Source: Pseudomonas salomonii (GTDB lineage Bacteria; Pseudomonadota; Gammaproteobacteria; Pseudomonadales; Pseudomonadaceae). From it: a stretch of 64,000 bases of DNA. Below, piece by piece: positions 35,349 to 44,306 of this stretch. A model generated the notes under the pieces. The model had not been told where the DNA came from. It saw only the letters and a list, made by a program, of their open reading frames with translations, and ran no database searches. How positions within the stretch are numbered: the first letter of the stretch is position 1; each line of letters opens with the position of its first letter. The translations under genes were made by a program, and so were the position numbers. Location of the stretch: assembly GCF_900107155.1 (NCBI RefSeq), contig NZ_FNOX01000013.1, positions 124,001 through 188,000 on the forward strand. The letters run 5' to 3'.

Positions 35349-36335
35349 ATGAATAAACGATTGGGATTGCTGCTTAGCGCATTAGCGATGTGTTCCACCA
35401 CCACTTGGGCCGCAGAGAAAGAACATGGCGTCAAGGTGGTCAGCCCCGATCGTTTCCAACTGGATGCCGGCACCTTGAGCCTGGGTTTGAGCCAGGACTG
35501 GAGCCGGCCGCTGCCCAACGTCACCCGCGCGTTGATCATCGTGCACGGTCGCCTGCGCAATGCGCAGACCTACCTGCAAAGCGGCGAAGATGCCGCCCAG
35601 CACGCAGGTGTTGCCGCCAATACCCTGGTGATCGCGCCGCAGTTTCTGAATGAGTTGGATACCCAGCGCAACCACCTCGACAATCAGCTGCTGCGCTGGA
35701 ACCACAACGACTGGATGGCCGGCGACCCGTCGACCGGCCCAGGCCACATCAGCTCCTACGGCGCCCTCGACCAGATCATCAAGCACCTGGGCAACCGCAA
35801 GCTGTTCCCGGCCTTGAAAGAAATCGTGGTAGCCGGCCATTCCGGCGGCGGCCAGGTGGTGCAGCGCTTCGCCCTCACCGGCCACGACCACCCGATGCTG
35901 CAAACCGAAGGCATCAGCCTGCGTTACGTGGTGGCCAACCCATCGTCCTACGCCTACTTCACCCCGCAACGCCCGGTGAAGTTTGATGTGGCCAGTTGCC
36001 CAGGCTTTAACGACTGGAAGTACGGCATGCAAAACCTGCCGGATTACGCCAAGGGCCAGAGCGCGCAGCAGCTTGAGCAGGTTTACGTGTCACGCAACAT
36101 CACCTACCTGCTGGGCCAGCAAGACACCGACCCCAACCACCCGGCGCTGGATAAAAGCTGCGAAGCCGAAACCCAGGGCGCGTATCGCCTGATTCGTGGG
36201 CATAACTATTTTGACTACCTCAAGCAGCGCCATCCGCAACTGACGCAAAAGCTGGTGGAAGTGCCTGGGGTTGGGCACGACGGCGATAAGATGTTTACGT
36301 CGCCTGAGGGTGAGAAGGTGTTGTTTAGTCAGTAG
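35349..36335 (+). CDS. Secreted alpha/beta hydrolase
   Basis: A 328-residue protein with a signal peptide (MNKRLGLLLSALAMCSTTTW). The nucleophile elbow GHSGG is at residues 163-167, the catalytic His is likely in GVGHDGDKM near the C terminus, and an HGR oxyanion segment is near residue 66. Family of secreted esterases/hydrolases; substrate unknown. Starts at the base after the metallopeptidase stop codon, so the two genes are likely co-translated. Confidence 0.82.
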   Translation: MNKRLGLLLSALAMCSTTTWAAEKEHGVKVVSPDRFQLDAGTLSLGLSQDWSRPLPNVTRALIIVHGRLRNAQTYLQSGEDAAQHAGVAANTLVIAPQFLNELDTQRNHLDNQLLRWNHNDWMAGDPSTGPGHISSYGALDQIIKHLGNRKLFPALKEIVVAGHSGGGQVVQRFALTGHDHPMLQTEGISLRYVVANPSSYAYFTPQRPVKFDVASCPGFNDWKYGMQNLPDYAKGQSAQQLEQVYVSRNITYLLGQQDTDPNHPALDKSCEAETQGAYRLIRGHNYFDYLKQRHPQLTQKLVEVPGVGHDGDKMFTSPEGEKVLFSQ

Positions 36336-36356
36336 GTGACAAAACCGGATCAAAAA

Positions 36357-36393
36357 TGTGGGAGCTGGCTCCCACACAAGCTAGCTCCCACCT
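36357..36393. repeat. Collapsed REP palindrome
   Basis: TGTGGGAGC-TG-GCTCCCACA is a perfect 9-bp stem with 2-bp centre, followed by a further CTAGCTCCCACC arm. It looks like a type A REPIN whose inner part was deleted. It lies between the convergent hydrolase and HAD genes. Confidence 0.7.
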
Positions 36394-36415
36394 AAGCCCG
36401 ACCAAGGTGCCTGGG

Positions 36416-37003
36416 TTAGAGCATTCGGCGCAACGCCGCGCAATCCTCAGCATGCCAATCCGCCAGTTCCGGCCACGGGTTCTCCGGCAAGTTCACCAGC
36501 ACCGTGCGCGTCCCCGCCGCCCGGCCACAAACCAGGTCAAAGCGGTAATCGCCGACCATCACCATCTCACTCGGCGCTACTTTCCAGGCAGTCGCGAACT
36601 TCAGCAACCCACCCGGATCGGGTTTTGGCGGCGCATTCTCACGCCCCAGCACATCCTCAACGGCAAAGCAGTCCGCCAGGCCTATAGCTTGCAGGGTGAT
36701 ATGCGCCAACTCTTGCGCATTGCGCGTCAGGATGCCCAGGCGATAACCCCGCCCGGCCAGCTCGCGCACCAGCTCCACCGCGCCGACAGCAGCCACCGAA
36801 CCCACGGCCAGCTCCCGCTCGTGCTCAAGCAACCAGGCATGCTTGGCCGCCGCCACTTGCGCAGGTAATGCCGCCAGGTGCGTGAGAATGTCGGCTTCAG
36901 GTGGAATATCGAGGGCCGCGCGAATCGCCGCAAAATCATGCACGGCCACCGTGAGGGTGCCGTCCATATCAAACACCCAATGTTTAACGTCCGACAGGCT
37001 CAT
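36416..37003 (-). CDS. HAD-family hydrolase
   Basis: A 195-residue HAD phosphatase. Motif I is DMDGTL (12-17), motif II is in LTRNAQEL and the conserved lysine and acidic motif are KPDPGGLLK and GDYRFD. The start at 37003 overlaps the tesB stop codon by 4 nt (ATGA), favouring it over 37009. Close to the Gph/phosphoglycolate group; substrate not known. Probably co-transcribed with tesB. Confidence 0.85.
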   Translation of the reverse strand: MSLSDVKHWVFDMDGTLTVAVHDFAAIRAALDIPPEADILTHLAALPAQVAAAKHAWLLEHERELAVGSVAAVGAVELVRELAGRGYRLGILTRNAQELAHITLQAIGLADCFAVEDVLGRENAPPKPDPGGLLKFATAWKVAPSEMVMVGDYRFDLVCGRAAGTRTVLVNLPENPWPELADWHAEDCAALRRML

Positions 37004-37869
37004 GCCCAATCCTTGCGATGCCGAATCAGCCCTTCCTGGGTCACCGAAGCCACCAGTTGCCCGGCGCGGTTGTACACGCTGCCTCGTGAGAAACCACGGG
37101 AATTACCGGCCCACGGGCTGTCCATGGCGTAGAGCAGCCAGTCATCGGCACGCAGGTCGGCGTGGAACCACAACGCATGGTCAAGGCTGGCGACCTGCAT
37201 GTCTTTCTGCCAAACCGTTTTGCCGTGGGGCAGCAGCGAGGTCGTCAACAGGCCGAAGTCCGAAGCGTAAGCCAGCAGGTATTTGTGCAGCGCCGGCGAA
37301 TCGGCCAGTGCGCCGTCAGCACGAAACCACACGTACTTGACCGGGTCGGATGGCTGCGGGTTGAACGGGTCTTTTTCGGTCACCGGGCGCACTTCGATCG
37401 GCTTGGGGCACAGCAGCTTGTCGCGCATGTGCTCGGGGATCAGGTGCGCGCGTTGCTTGGTCAGTTCCAGCTCCGACGGCAGGTTTTCCGGGCCGACCAC
37501 CACGGGCATGGTGGTCTGGTGCTCAAAGCCTTCTTCGTCATACTGGAACGAGGTGGTGCAGGTGAAAATCGGGTTGCCCTTCTGGATCGCCGTGACGCGG
37601 CGCGTGCTGAAACTGCCACCATCGCGCACGCGGTCCACCGAATACACCACGGGCAGCGCTGCATCGCCAGGGCGCAGGAAATAGCCATGCAGGGAATGCA
37701 CGTGGCGCGCTTCTTCTACGGTCTGGCTGGCAGCCGACAGCGACTGGCCCAGCACCTGGCCGCCGAACAGTTGGCGAAAACCCAGGTCCTGGCTGCGGCC
37801 GCGAAAGAGGTTTTCCTCGATCGGCTCCAGGGTCAGCAAGTCCACCAGATCTTCCAATACTTGGCTCAT
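37000..37869 (-). CDS. tesB: Acyl-CoA thioesterase II TesB
   Basis: A 289-residue double hotdog thioesterase of TesB length. Characteristic segments are FRGRSQDLGFRQLFGGQVLGQ at the N terminus (quoted here in part), LHGYFLRPGD, and SLDHALWFHAD with the catalytic aspartate. It hydrolyses medium and long acyl-CoAs. The start at 37869 (MSQVLEDLVDLLTLEPIEE) fits the family; an upstream in-frame start is not needed. Confidence 0.93.
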   Translation of the reverse strand: MSQVLEDLVDLLTLEPIEENLFRGRSQDLGFRQLFGGQVLGQSLSAASQTVEEARHVHSLHGYFLRPGDAALPVVYSVDRVRDGGSFSTRRVTAIQKGNPIFTCTTSFQYDEEGFEHQTTMPVVVGPENLPSELELTKQRAHLIPEHMRDKLLCPKPIEVRPVTEKDPFNPQPSDPVKYVWFRADGALADSPALHKYLLAYASDFGLLTTSLLPHGKTVWQKDMQVASLDHALWFHADLRADDWLLYAMDSPWAGNSRGFSRGSVYNRAGQLVASVTQEGLIRHRKDWA

Positions 37870-37907
37870 AGAGCAACTCCTACAATCAATAGAGCATTCC
37901 GGGCTGC

Positions 37908-38477
37908 TTATCCGTGCAGCGTGTCCAACCATTGGGCGCGGGTGATGCGGTACAACACATGATGGCGCAGCGGTTCATCGGCTGCGACCTTGGGGTGTTC
38001 AAAATCTGCCTGCGGATCGTAATGCATACCGATGGCCTGCATGACTTTTTGTGATGGCAGATTGGATTCGGTGGTGAAGGCGAGGATTTCATCCAGCTGC
38101 AGCCGGTCGAAACCACAGCGCAGCGCGGTCCACGCCGCTTCACTGGCGTAACCCAGGCCCCAATGCTCACGGGCCAGGCGCCAGCCAATTTCTACCGCTG
38201 GGGTAAAGTCGGCCTCGAAGTTGACGTTTTGCAGCCCGGTGAGGCCGATAAATTCGCCGGTGTCCTTGCGGTGCAAGGCCCAAAAGCCAAAGCCATATTC
38301 GGCGAAGTGCCCGCGAATCCGGCCGATCAACGCCGCGCTTTCCAAGTGGCTCAGCTTGGCCGGGAAATAACGCATCACCTGCGGGTCGGCGCACATGCGC
38401 GCAAATTCCGTCAGGTCGCTGTCCCGCCATTGGCGCAGCACCAGCCGTGCGCTTTCCAATTCCATTATCGGCTCCAT
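37908..38477 (-). CDS. GNAT N-acetyltransferase (RimJ/RimL-like)
   Basis: A 189-residue acetyltransferase_3 protein. LVLRQWRDSDLTEFARM is the usual first strand-helix; the acetyl-CoA loop is WRLAREHWGLGYASEA. Probably acts on protein N termini or small amines. It is on the same strand as tesB, with a 38-nt gap. Confidence 0.85.
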   Translation of the reverse strand: MEPIMELESARLVLRQWRDSDLTEFARMCADPQVMRYFPAKLSHLESAALIGRIRGHFAEYGFGFWALHRKDTGEFIGLTGLQNVNFEADFTPAVEIGWRLAREHWGLGYASEAAWTALRCGFDRLQLDEILAFTTESNLPSQKVMQAIGMHYDPQADFEHPKVAADEPLRHHVLYRITRAQWLDTLHG

Positions 38478-38552
38478 GGGTCCCCTCCCTTGCCATGTGC
38501 GTGAGTGTACAGCGCTGGTAAGATCCGTCGCAGGTTCCCGTCAGAAAATCCC

Positions 38553-39473
38553 ATGCCTTTGCCATTGATCTACCACGATGACTACAGCCCTGAGTTCCCG
38601 GCGGACCACCGGTTCCCCATGGACAAATTCCGCCTGTTGCGTGACCACTTGGTGGACAGCGGCCTGACCCAGGACAGCCACCTGCTGCGACCCGAGGTCT
38701 GCCCCGCCGAGATTCTGGCCCTGGCCCATGAACCTGGGTATATCGAGCGCTACATGAGCGGCGAGCTGTCCCGCGAAGACCAACGCCGCCTCGGTTTGCC
38801 CTGGAACGAAGCCCTGGCCCGGCGCACCGTGCGTGCGGTTGGCGGCTCCATTCTCGCAGCGCAAAAGGCCCTGGAACACGGCCTGGCCTGCCACCTGGCG
38901 GGCGGCACGCACCACGCCCATTACGACTACCCGGCAGGCTTTTGCATCTTCAATGACCTGGCGGTGATCAGCCATTACCTGCTGGCGAGCGGGCGGGTCA
39001 ACCGCGTGCTGATCTTCGACTGCGACGTCCACCAGGGCGACGGCACCGCGCGCATCCTCCATGACACACCGGACGCCATCACCGTGTCGCTGCACTGCGA
39101 AAAGAACTTCCCGGCGCGCAAGGCCCAGAGTGACTGGGACATTCCACTGCCCATGGGCATGGGCGATGCCGACTACCTCAAGGTGGTCGACGACGCGCTC
39201 AACTACCTGTTGCCGCTGTACCAGCCCGACCTGGTGCTGTACGACGCGGGTGTGGATGTGCACAAAGACGACGCCCTCGGTTACCTCAAGCTCACAGATG
39301 CAGGCGTCGCCGCACGTGATGAAAGCGTGATGCGCCACTGCCTGGGCCGCGATATTCCAGTGATGGGCGTGATCGGCGGCGGCTACAGCAAAGACCGCCC
39401 GGCCCTGGCGCGTCGCCACGGCATCCTGCACCACAGCGCACAACGGGTGTGGGCGTCATCAGGTTGTCATTGA
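38553..39473 (+). CDS. Histone deacetylase-like amidohydrolase
   Basis: A 306-residue class II HDAC-family protein. Zinc ligands are visible in IFDCDVHQGDGTA (D and H) and in YDAGVDVHKDDALG. Catalytic histidines lie in GGTHHAHYDYPAGFC. The start at 38553 begins MPLPLIYHDDYSPEFPADH, the usual N terminus. Bacterial members act on acetylpolyamines or unknown amides; specificity cannot be decided. Confidence 0.9.
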   Translation: MPLPLIYHDDYSPEFPADHRFPMDKFRLLRDHLVDSGLTQDSHLLRPEVCPAEILALAHEPGYIERYMSGELSREDQRRLGLPWNEALARRTVRAVGGSILAAQKALEHGLACHLAGGTHHAHYDYPAGFCIFNDLAVISHYLLASGRVNRVLIFDCDVHQGDGTARILHDTPDAITVSLHCEKNFPARKAQSDWDIPLPMGMGDADYLKVVDDALNYLLPLYQPDLVLYDAGVDVHKDDALGYLKLTDAGVAARDESVMRHCLGRDIPVMGVIGGGYSKDRPALARRHGILHHSAQRVWASSGCH

Positions 39474-39644
39474 GTTGTGGGCGTTACCCACAATGCCTGT
39501 GGAACGGCCTGTGGATAACTTGAGCGTAAGGGCCTGAAAGCCAGCAGCCGTAAGGCGTGTAGGAAAGTGTACGTTTTTTGATCAGGCAGCTACGCCGTCG
39601 TCGGGTAGAATGCTCGCCCTATTCAAGCGACCGTAGCCCTGCCC

Positions 39645-40871
39645 ATGCCTCAGACCCCTTCTCAACACGTCACTATTATCGGCGGCGGCCCTGCCGGGCT
39701 GATGGCCGCTGAAGTCTTGAGCCAGGCGGGCGTGCGGGTGGACGTGTACGACGGCATGCCTTCGGTGGGGCGCAAGTTCCTGCTGGCGGGCGTGGGCGGC
39801 ATGAACATCACCCACTCCGAGGCGTATCCGGCGTTTCTGTCGCGTTACGCCGAACGCGCGCCGCACATGGCGCCATTGTTGCGCGCGTTTGGCGCAGAGG
39901 CTTTGTGCGAGTGGATTCATGGCCTGGGCATCGAGACCTTTGTCGGCACCTCCGGCCGCGTATTCCCCACCGACATGAAAGCCGCCCCACTGCTGCGCGC
40001 CTGGCTCAAGCGCCTGCGCGACCAGGGCGTGGTTATCCACACCCGGCATCGCTGGCTGGGCTGGAACGACGACGGCGGTTTACTTATCCACAGCCCGGAC
40101 GGCGATAAAACTGTCCACAGCGATGCGGTGGTGCTGGCCTTGGGCGGCGGCAGCTGGTCGCGCCTGGGCTCCGACGGAGCCTGGCTCAAGTTGCTGGAAG
40201 ATAAAGGCGTGCCCTACGCCGCGCTGCAACCGAGCAATTGCGGCTTCGAAGTGTCGGGCTGGAGCGAGTTGATGGTCAGCAAATTCGCGGGCGCGCCGCT
40301 GAAGAACGTCGCCATCGGCCTTGGGGAGGACAAGCCTCGGCTGGGCGAATGCGTGGTCACCGCCATGGGCATCGAGGGCAGTTTGATCTACGCGCTGTCG
40401 GCGCCGATTCGCGAAGCGATCAACCGTGACGGCTCAGCCACTGTGCATATTGATTTGTTGCCGAGCAAGCCGCTGGACAAGGTGCAAGCCGCCTTGGCCA
40501 AGCCCCGTGGCTCGCGGTCGATGAGCAAGCATTTGCACAGTCAGTTGGGGCTCGATGGCGTGAAGGCGGCGCTGTTGCGTGAACTGGCGCCAGCTGAGCA
40601 CTTCAATGACCCGGCGCAATTGGCGGTGGATATCAAGGCGCTGCCGCTGACACTGGTGAAGACTCGACCGATGGATGAGGCGATCAGCACCGCAGGCGGC
40701 GTGCCGTTTGAGGCGTTGGATGAGCGCTTGATGCTCAAGCAATTGCCAGGCGTGTTCTGTGCCGGGGAGATGCTGGATTGGGAAGCGCCGACCGGCGGGT
40801 ATTTGCTGACGGGGTGTTTTGCCAGTGGGCGGGCGGCTGGGCGTGGTGTATTGGAGTGGCTTAAGCGCTAG
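39645..40871 (+). CDS. BaiN/HI0933-family flavoprotein
   Basis: A 408-residue FAD-dependent oxidoreductase. N-terminal Rossmann motif IIGGGPAGLMAAEVLSQAG, then the family-specific GRKFLLAGVGGMNITHSE, and C-terminal GVFCAGEMLDWEAPTGGYLL. This matches the TIGR03862 (BaiN-related) group of flavoproteins. The physiological substrate is unknown. Two consensus DnaA boxes lie inside the coding sequence (40033-40041 and 40084-40092). Confidence 0.88.
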   Translation: MPQTPSQHVTIIGGGPAGLMAAEVLSQAGVRVDVYDGMPSVGRKFLLAGVGGMNITHSEAYPAFLSRYAERAPHMAPLLRAFGAEALCEWIHGLGIETFVGTSGRVFPTDMKAAPLLRAWLKRLRDQGVVIHTRHRWLGWNDDGGLLIHSPDGDKTVHSDAVVLALGGGSWSRLGSDGAWLKLLEDKGVPYAALQPSNCGFEVSGWSELMVSKFAGAPLKNVAIGLGEDKPRLGECVVTAMGIEGSLIYALSAPIREAINRDGSATVHIDLLPSKPLDKVQAALAKPRGSRSMSKHLHSQLGLDGVKAALLRELAPAEHFNDPAQLAVDIKALPLTLVKTRPMDEAISTAGGVPFEALDERLMLKQLPGVFCAGEMLDWEAPTGGYLLTGCFASGRAAGRGVLEWLKR

Positions 40872-40883
40872 GTTTGAGTCCGC

Positions 40884-40956
40884 TATCGCAGGCAAGCCAG
40901 CTCCCACATTTTGAACGGTGAACACCGTCAAATGTGGGAGCTGGCTTGCCTGCGAT
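40884..40956. repeat. REPIN, type A, inside-out orientation
   Basis: Here the halves point outward: ATCGCAGGCAAGCCAGCTCC comes first and GGAGCTGGCTTGCCTGCGAT comes last, around a short palindromic centre. Others in the window have GTGGGAGC at their outer ends. It lies between the convergent flavoprotein and rhlE genes. Confidence 0.85.
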
Positions 40957-40971
40957 GAGGCCCTGACAGGC

Positions 40972-42309
40972 TTACTTCTTCTTGCGCGGCCCAGTGTTGA
41001 ACACCGGCACCTTACGCACCGGCTTGATCGACGGCTCAGCCGGCGCCACATCACCACTGTCCACCCACTTACCCAAATTGCGCTTGCCGCCACCGCCGCC
41101 TGAAGTTTTAGGCTTCTTCGGCTTTTTCGGCTTCTTCACCACCTGCCCGCTGGCATCGGTGTCCGGCACGCGGTGCTCGGGTTCGAAGTCCGGCTCCATC
41201 TGGCGGGTCAGGGTCTGACGCGTGAGCATCTCGATGGCCGACAGCATGTTCACTTCATCGGCACACACCAGCGAAATCGCCTCACCGGTGTTGCCCGCCC
41301 GGCCGGTACGGCCGATACGGTGGATGTAGTCTTCAGCCACGATCGGCAGGTCAAAGTTGACCACCAGCGGCAAGTCTTCAATGTCCAAGCCACGGGCCGC
41401 CACGTCGGTGGCCACCAGAATCTGCACGTCGCTGGATTTGAAACGGTCCAGCGCACGCTGGCGGGTGGCTTGGGGTTTATCGCCATGGATGCCGTCGGCA
41501 TTGATGCCCAGGCCCTGCAACTTGTCCACCAGCGCATCCACGCCGTTACGGGTCTTGGCAAACACCAGTACCTGCTTCCAGCGGCCTTTGCGCATCAGGT
41601 GCACAAACAGCTCCGGCTTTCGCTTCTTGTCCACCGGCACCACCCACTGCTTCACGGTGCTGGCGGCGACGTTACGCGGGCTCACTTCAACGCTCAGCGG
41701 GTCGTTGAGCATCTGCCCGGCCAGTTGGCGGATTTCATCGGAGAAGGTCGCGGAGAACAGCAGCGTCTGGCGCTTTTTCGGCAGCATGCGGTAGATGTTC
41801 GCCAGCTCTTCGGAGAAGCCCAGGTCGAGCATGCGGTCGGCTTCGTCCAGTACCAGGGTTTGCAACTGGTTGAGTTTCAGCGCGTTCTGGCGGAACAGGT
41901 CGATCAGGCGGCCCGGCGTGGCGACCAGGATGTCGACGCCCTTGCGCAGCTTCATCATCTGCGGGTTGATGCTCACGCCGCCGTACACCGCGTAAGTGGT
42001 CAGCGGCAGGTTCTGCGCGTACTCGGCGACGCTGGCGTGAACCTGCTCGGCCAGTTCGCGAGTCGGGCACAGGATCAGCGCACGCGCCGAGTTGGCGGCG
42101 ACTTTCGGCCCTTCCATGGTCAGCAATTGCAGGAGCGGCAGGGCGAAACCTGCGGTTTTGCCGGTGCCGGTCTGGGCCGCGGCCATCAGGTCGCGACCAG
42201 CCAGCACCGCCGGAATGGCTTGCGCCTGCACCGGCGTCGGGGTCTGGTAGCCAAGCGTCTCAAGGGCGCGCAGCAAGGGTTCGATCAGGCCAAGTGTGGC
42301 GAAAGTCAT
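40972..42309 (-). CDS. rhlE: DEAD-box RNA helicase RhlE
   Basis: A 445-residue DEAD-box helicase with the Q motif (GYQTPTPVQAQAIP), motif I AQTGTGKT, motif II DEAD, motif III SAT and motif VI HRIGRTGRAG. After the helicase core is a basic, proline- and lysine-rich tail (KKPKKPKKPK and glycine run), as in RhlE proteins, likely RNA-binding. Role is in ribosome or RNA metabolism. Confidence 0.93.
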   Translation of the reverse strand: MTFATLGLIEPLLRALETLGYQTPTPVQAQAIPAVLAGRDLMAAAQTGTGKTAGFALPLLQLLTMEGPKVAANSARALILCPTRELAEQVHASVAEYAQNLPLTTYAVYGGVSINPQMMKLRKGVDILVATPGRLIDLFRQNALKLNQLQTLVLDEADRMLDLGFSEELANIYRMLPKKRQTLLFSATFSDEIRQLAGQMLNDPLSVEVSPRNVAASTVKQWVVPVDKKRKPELFVHLMRKGRWKQVLVFAKTRNGVDALVDKLQGLGINADGIHGDKPQATRQRALDRFKSSDVQILVATDVAARGLDIEDLPLVVNFDLPIVAEDYIHRIGRTGRAGNTGEAISLVCADEVNMLSAIEMLTRQTLTRQMEPDFEPEHRVPDTDASGQVVKKPKKPKKPKTSGGGGGKRNLGKWVDSGDVAPAEPSIKPVRKVPVFNTGPRKKK

Positions 42310-42357
42310 GTGTTTACCGTAGGAAAAATTCAGCGCAAGGTCGCAATGCGCCGCAGT

Positions 42358-43254
42358 TTACCTTATTTCCGGTTTTGGCTTACGCCACTGTGGCAGGCTG
42401 ATCAATAGCACCGCGCTGATGATCACCAGCATCGCCAAGGCTTCTTCCATGCCGATGGTTTCGCCAACGAACACAATGCCCAGTAACACCGCGACTGCCG
42501 GGTTCACATAGGCGTAGCTGGTCGCCGCCGCCGGGCGCACATGCTTGAGCAGGTACATATAGGCATTGAAGGCGATGATCGAACCGAACACGGCCAAGTA
42601 CGCCAAGGCCAGCCAGCCTTCAATCGGCGGCACAGCCTGCAGGCGTTCGCCGCAGAGCGCACTGCCCACCAACAGCAAGGCACCGGCGACGATCATTTCC
42701 GCCGCACTGGCCATCGCGCCGGCAGGTAACGGCAAGTGCCTGCTCCACACCGAGCCGAAGGCCCAGGAGGCGGCGGCAAACAGCAGCAACATCGCCCCGG
42801 TCGGGCTCGACTGCAGGTTGGAGCCCATATTGAGCATGGCAATGCCGATAATCCCCAGCACCACCCCGGCCCACTCCAGGCGGGTATTACGTGCGCCCCA
42901 GAAATAGCCGCACAGCAACGTGAACAACGGCACCGTCGCCACCGCCAATGCCGCAACACCCGAGGTAACCCCCGTGTGCTCAGCCACCGACACCGCGCCA
43001 TTGCCGAAGGTCAGCAGCAAAATGCCGATCCTGGCCGCAGCCTTCCACTGCACCCACGTCGGCGCAGGTGCCCCGCGCCAGCGCAAAAAGCCATACATCA
43101 CCAAACCCGCCACCAGGAATCGAATCCCGCCGAGCATCAGCGGCGGCCAGTATTCAACGCCGATTCGAATCACCAGGTAGGTAGAACCCCAAATCACATA
43201 CAGCGCAAAAAAAGCGGCGATCAGCGGTAACGGAAAGCGACGTGGGCCAGGCAT
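42358..43254 (-). CDS. yedA: EamA-family exporter YedA-like
   Basis: A 298-residue DMT exporter with two EamA repeats and about ten membrane segments, beginning MPGPRRFPLPLIAAFFALYV and containing WGSTYLVIRIGVEYWPP as in YedA. It is divergent from an Lrp-family regulator gene, a usual arrangement for amino-acid exporters, so the regulator may control it. Confidence 0.88.
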   Translation of the reverse strand: MPGPRRFPLPLIAAFFALYVIWGSTYLVIRIGVEYWPPLMLGGIRFLVAGLVMYGFLRWRGAPAPTWVQWKAAARIGILLLTFGNGAVSVAEHTGVTSGVAALAVATVPLFTLLCGYFWGARNTRLEWAGVVLGIIGIAMLNMGSNLQSSPTGAMLLLFAAASWAFGSVWSRHLPLPAGAMASAAEMIVAGALLLVGSALCGERLQAVPPIEGWLALAYLAVFGSIIAFNAYMYLLKHVRPAAATSYAYVNPAVAVLLGIVFVGETIGMEEALAMLVIISAVLLISLPQWRKPKPEIR

Positions 43255-43414
43255 TGGGCGGCTCTATGGCAGGAGGTGGGAGGCTTATTCTAAAAAGGCA
43301 GCACGCTAAACATAAGTTACAAAACCTGTTTAAAGCGCCGATACACTTTTCAAAGCATGGTTGTGAGGGCTATAAACCGTGCTTTCGAAAGCCACGCGTG
43401 ACTGGAGCCTTATC

Positions 43415-43867
43415 ATGGACAAATACGACCGCATGCTCCTCAGCGCCCTGCTCGAAGACGGCCGCGCGTCCTACGCGCAATTGGCCCGCACGGTAAACCT
43501 TTCTGCGCCGGCCGTGGCTGAGCGCGTGGCCAAGCTGGAGGCCAGTGGTGTGATCACCGGGTATCAGGCCAAGGTGGACCTGTCCAAAATCGGCCTGCCC
43601 ATCCAATGCACGATCGAACTGCGCTTGACCAACAACGGCAGCCAGAAGGTCTACGACGCCCTGGCTGAAATCCCCGAACTGACTGAATGCCATCGGGTCA
43701 CGGGCGACCCGTGCGTGATCATGCAAGCGGCGGTGGGGTCGATGCCGGAGCTGGAGAATTTGATTAACCGCGTGGCGAAATTCGGGTTCAGCAAGACTTC
43801 GATTATTTTGTCCAGCGCGATAGAACGGCGAGTGCCGTTGGGGCAGTTGGAGGGTAAAGCCACCTGA
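43415..43867 (+). CDS. Lrp/AsnC-family regulator
   Basis: A 150-residue regulator with an N-terminal helix-turn-helix (SYAQLARTVNLSAPAVAERV) and a C-terminal RAM/AsnC domain. The start at 43415 is used because GGAG lies upstream; an in-frame ATG at 43379 would add 12 residues. Divergent from yedA, which is its most likely target. Confidence 0.88.
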   Translation: MDKYDRMLLSALLEDGRASYAQLARTVNLSAPAVAERVAKLEASGVITGYQAKVDLSKIGLPIQCTIELRLTNNGSQKVYDALAEIPELTECHRVTGDPCVIMQAAVGSMPELENLINRVAKFGFSKTSIILSSAIERRVPLGQLEGKAT

Positions 43868-43871
43868 CACC

Positions 43872-43983
43872 GATCGTTCCCACGCTCTGCGTGGGAATGC
43901 AGCCCAGGACGCTCTGCGTCCGCGCTTGAAGTCGTGACGCAGAGCGTCACCGGAGGCATTCCCACGCGGAGCGTGGGAACGAG
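43872..43983. repeat. 112-bp palindromic repeat, copy 1
   Basis: An interspersed repeat with terminal inverted arms (GTTCCCACGCTCTGCGTGGG and its complement) and an inner GACGCTCTGCGTC palindrome, so it folds as nested hairpins. A nearly identical copy in the same direction is at 45666-45778. Such elements are repeated widely in P. fluorescens genomes. Confidence 0.9.
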
Positions 43984-43994
43984 CAAAAAGTGGT

Positions 43995-44030
43995 GGCTGA
44001 TACACCGCCATCGCAGGCAAGCCAGCGATG
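43995..44030. repeat. Half REP element
   Basis: CTGATACACCGCCATCGCAG followed by GCAAGCCAGCGATGG is the right half of a type A REPIN, like that at 58637-58724. It is next to the 112-bp repeat, just after it. Confidence 0.6.
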
Positions 44031-44042
44031 GCGTCAGTTGCT

Positions 44043-44306
44043 TCACCGAAGGCTTGAGCGCTGAACAATCAAATCGATAATCTGCTTAATGGTCGTGATG
44101 TGATCCCAGTCTTCCTGAGTCGCTTGCAGGTTGAACTGCCACTTAATCTGCATAACGAAGCAGGTCAGGTCGTCATCAATGATCTTAAAGTCATGGATGA
44201 AATCCGTTTGCTCGGTCACCTGGCTTCGGTCGATGAAGCCGATGATATCGACGAACAGCTGAATCACTTTTTCGCTGATCTCGGCTCGGGTCAGGCTACC
44301 TTCCAT
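44043..44306 (-). CDS. DUF1493/acyl-carrier-protein-like small protein
   Basis: An 87-residue acidic protein with the four-helix ACP-like pattern: ISEKVIQLFVDIIGF, then TDFIHDFKIIDDDL where the phosphopantetheine serine of a real ACP (DSL) is replaced by acidic DDL, then ITTIKQIIDLI. This agrees with the DUF1493 family of ACP-like proteins that lack the carrier serine. The start at 44306 uses GAGG six bases upstream. It lies 10 nt inside the end of the membrane-protein gene. Confidence 0.65.
   Translation of the reverse strand: MEGSLTRAEISEKVIQLFVDIIGFIDRSQVTEQTDFIHDFKIIDDDLTCFVMQIKWQFNLQATQEDWDHITTIKQIIDLIVQRSSLR

Noticed and set aside
39474..40100. Replication origin suggested by DnaA boxes
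   Set aside because: There is no dnaA, dnaN or gidA gene, no AT-rich unwinding region, and two boxes are within a coding sequence. At most a DnaA-binding cluster.
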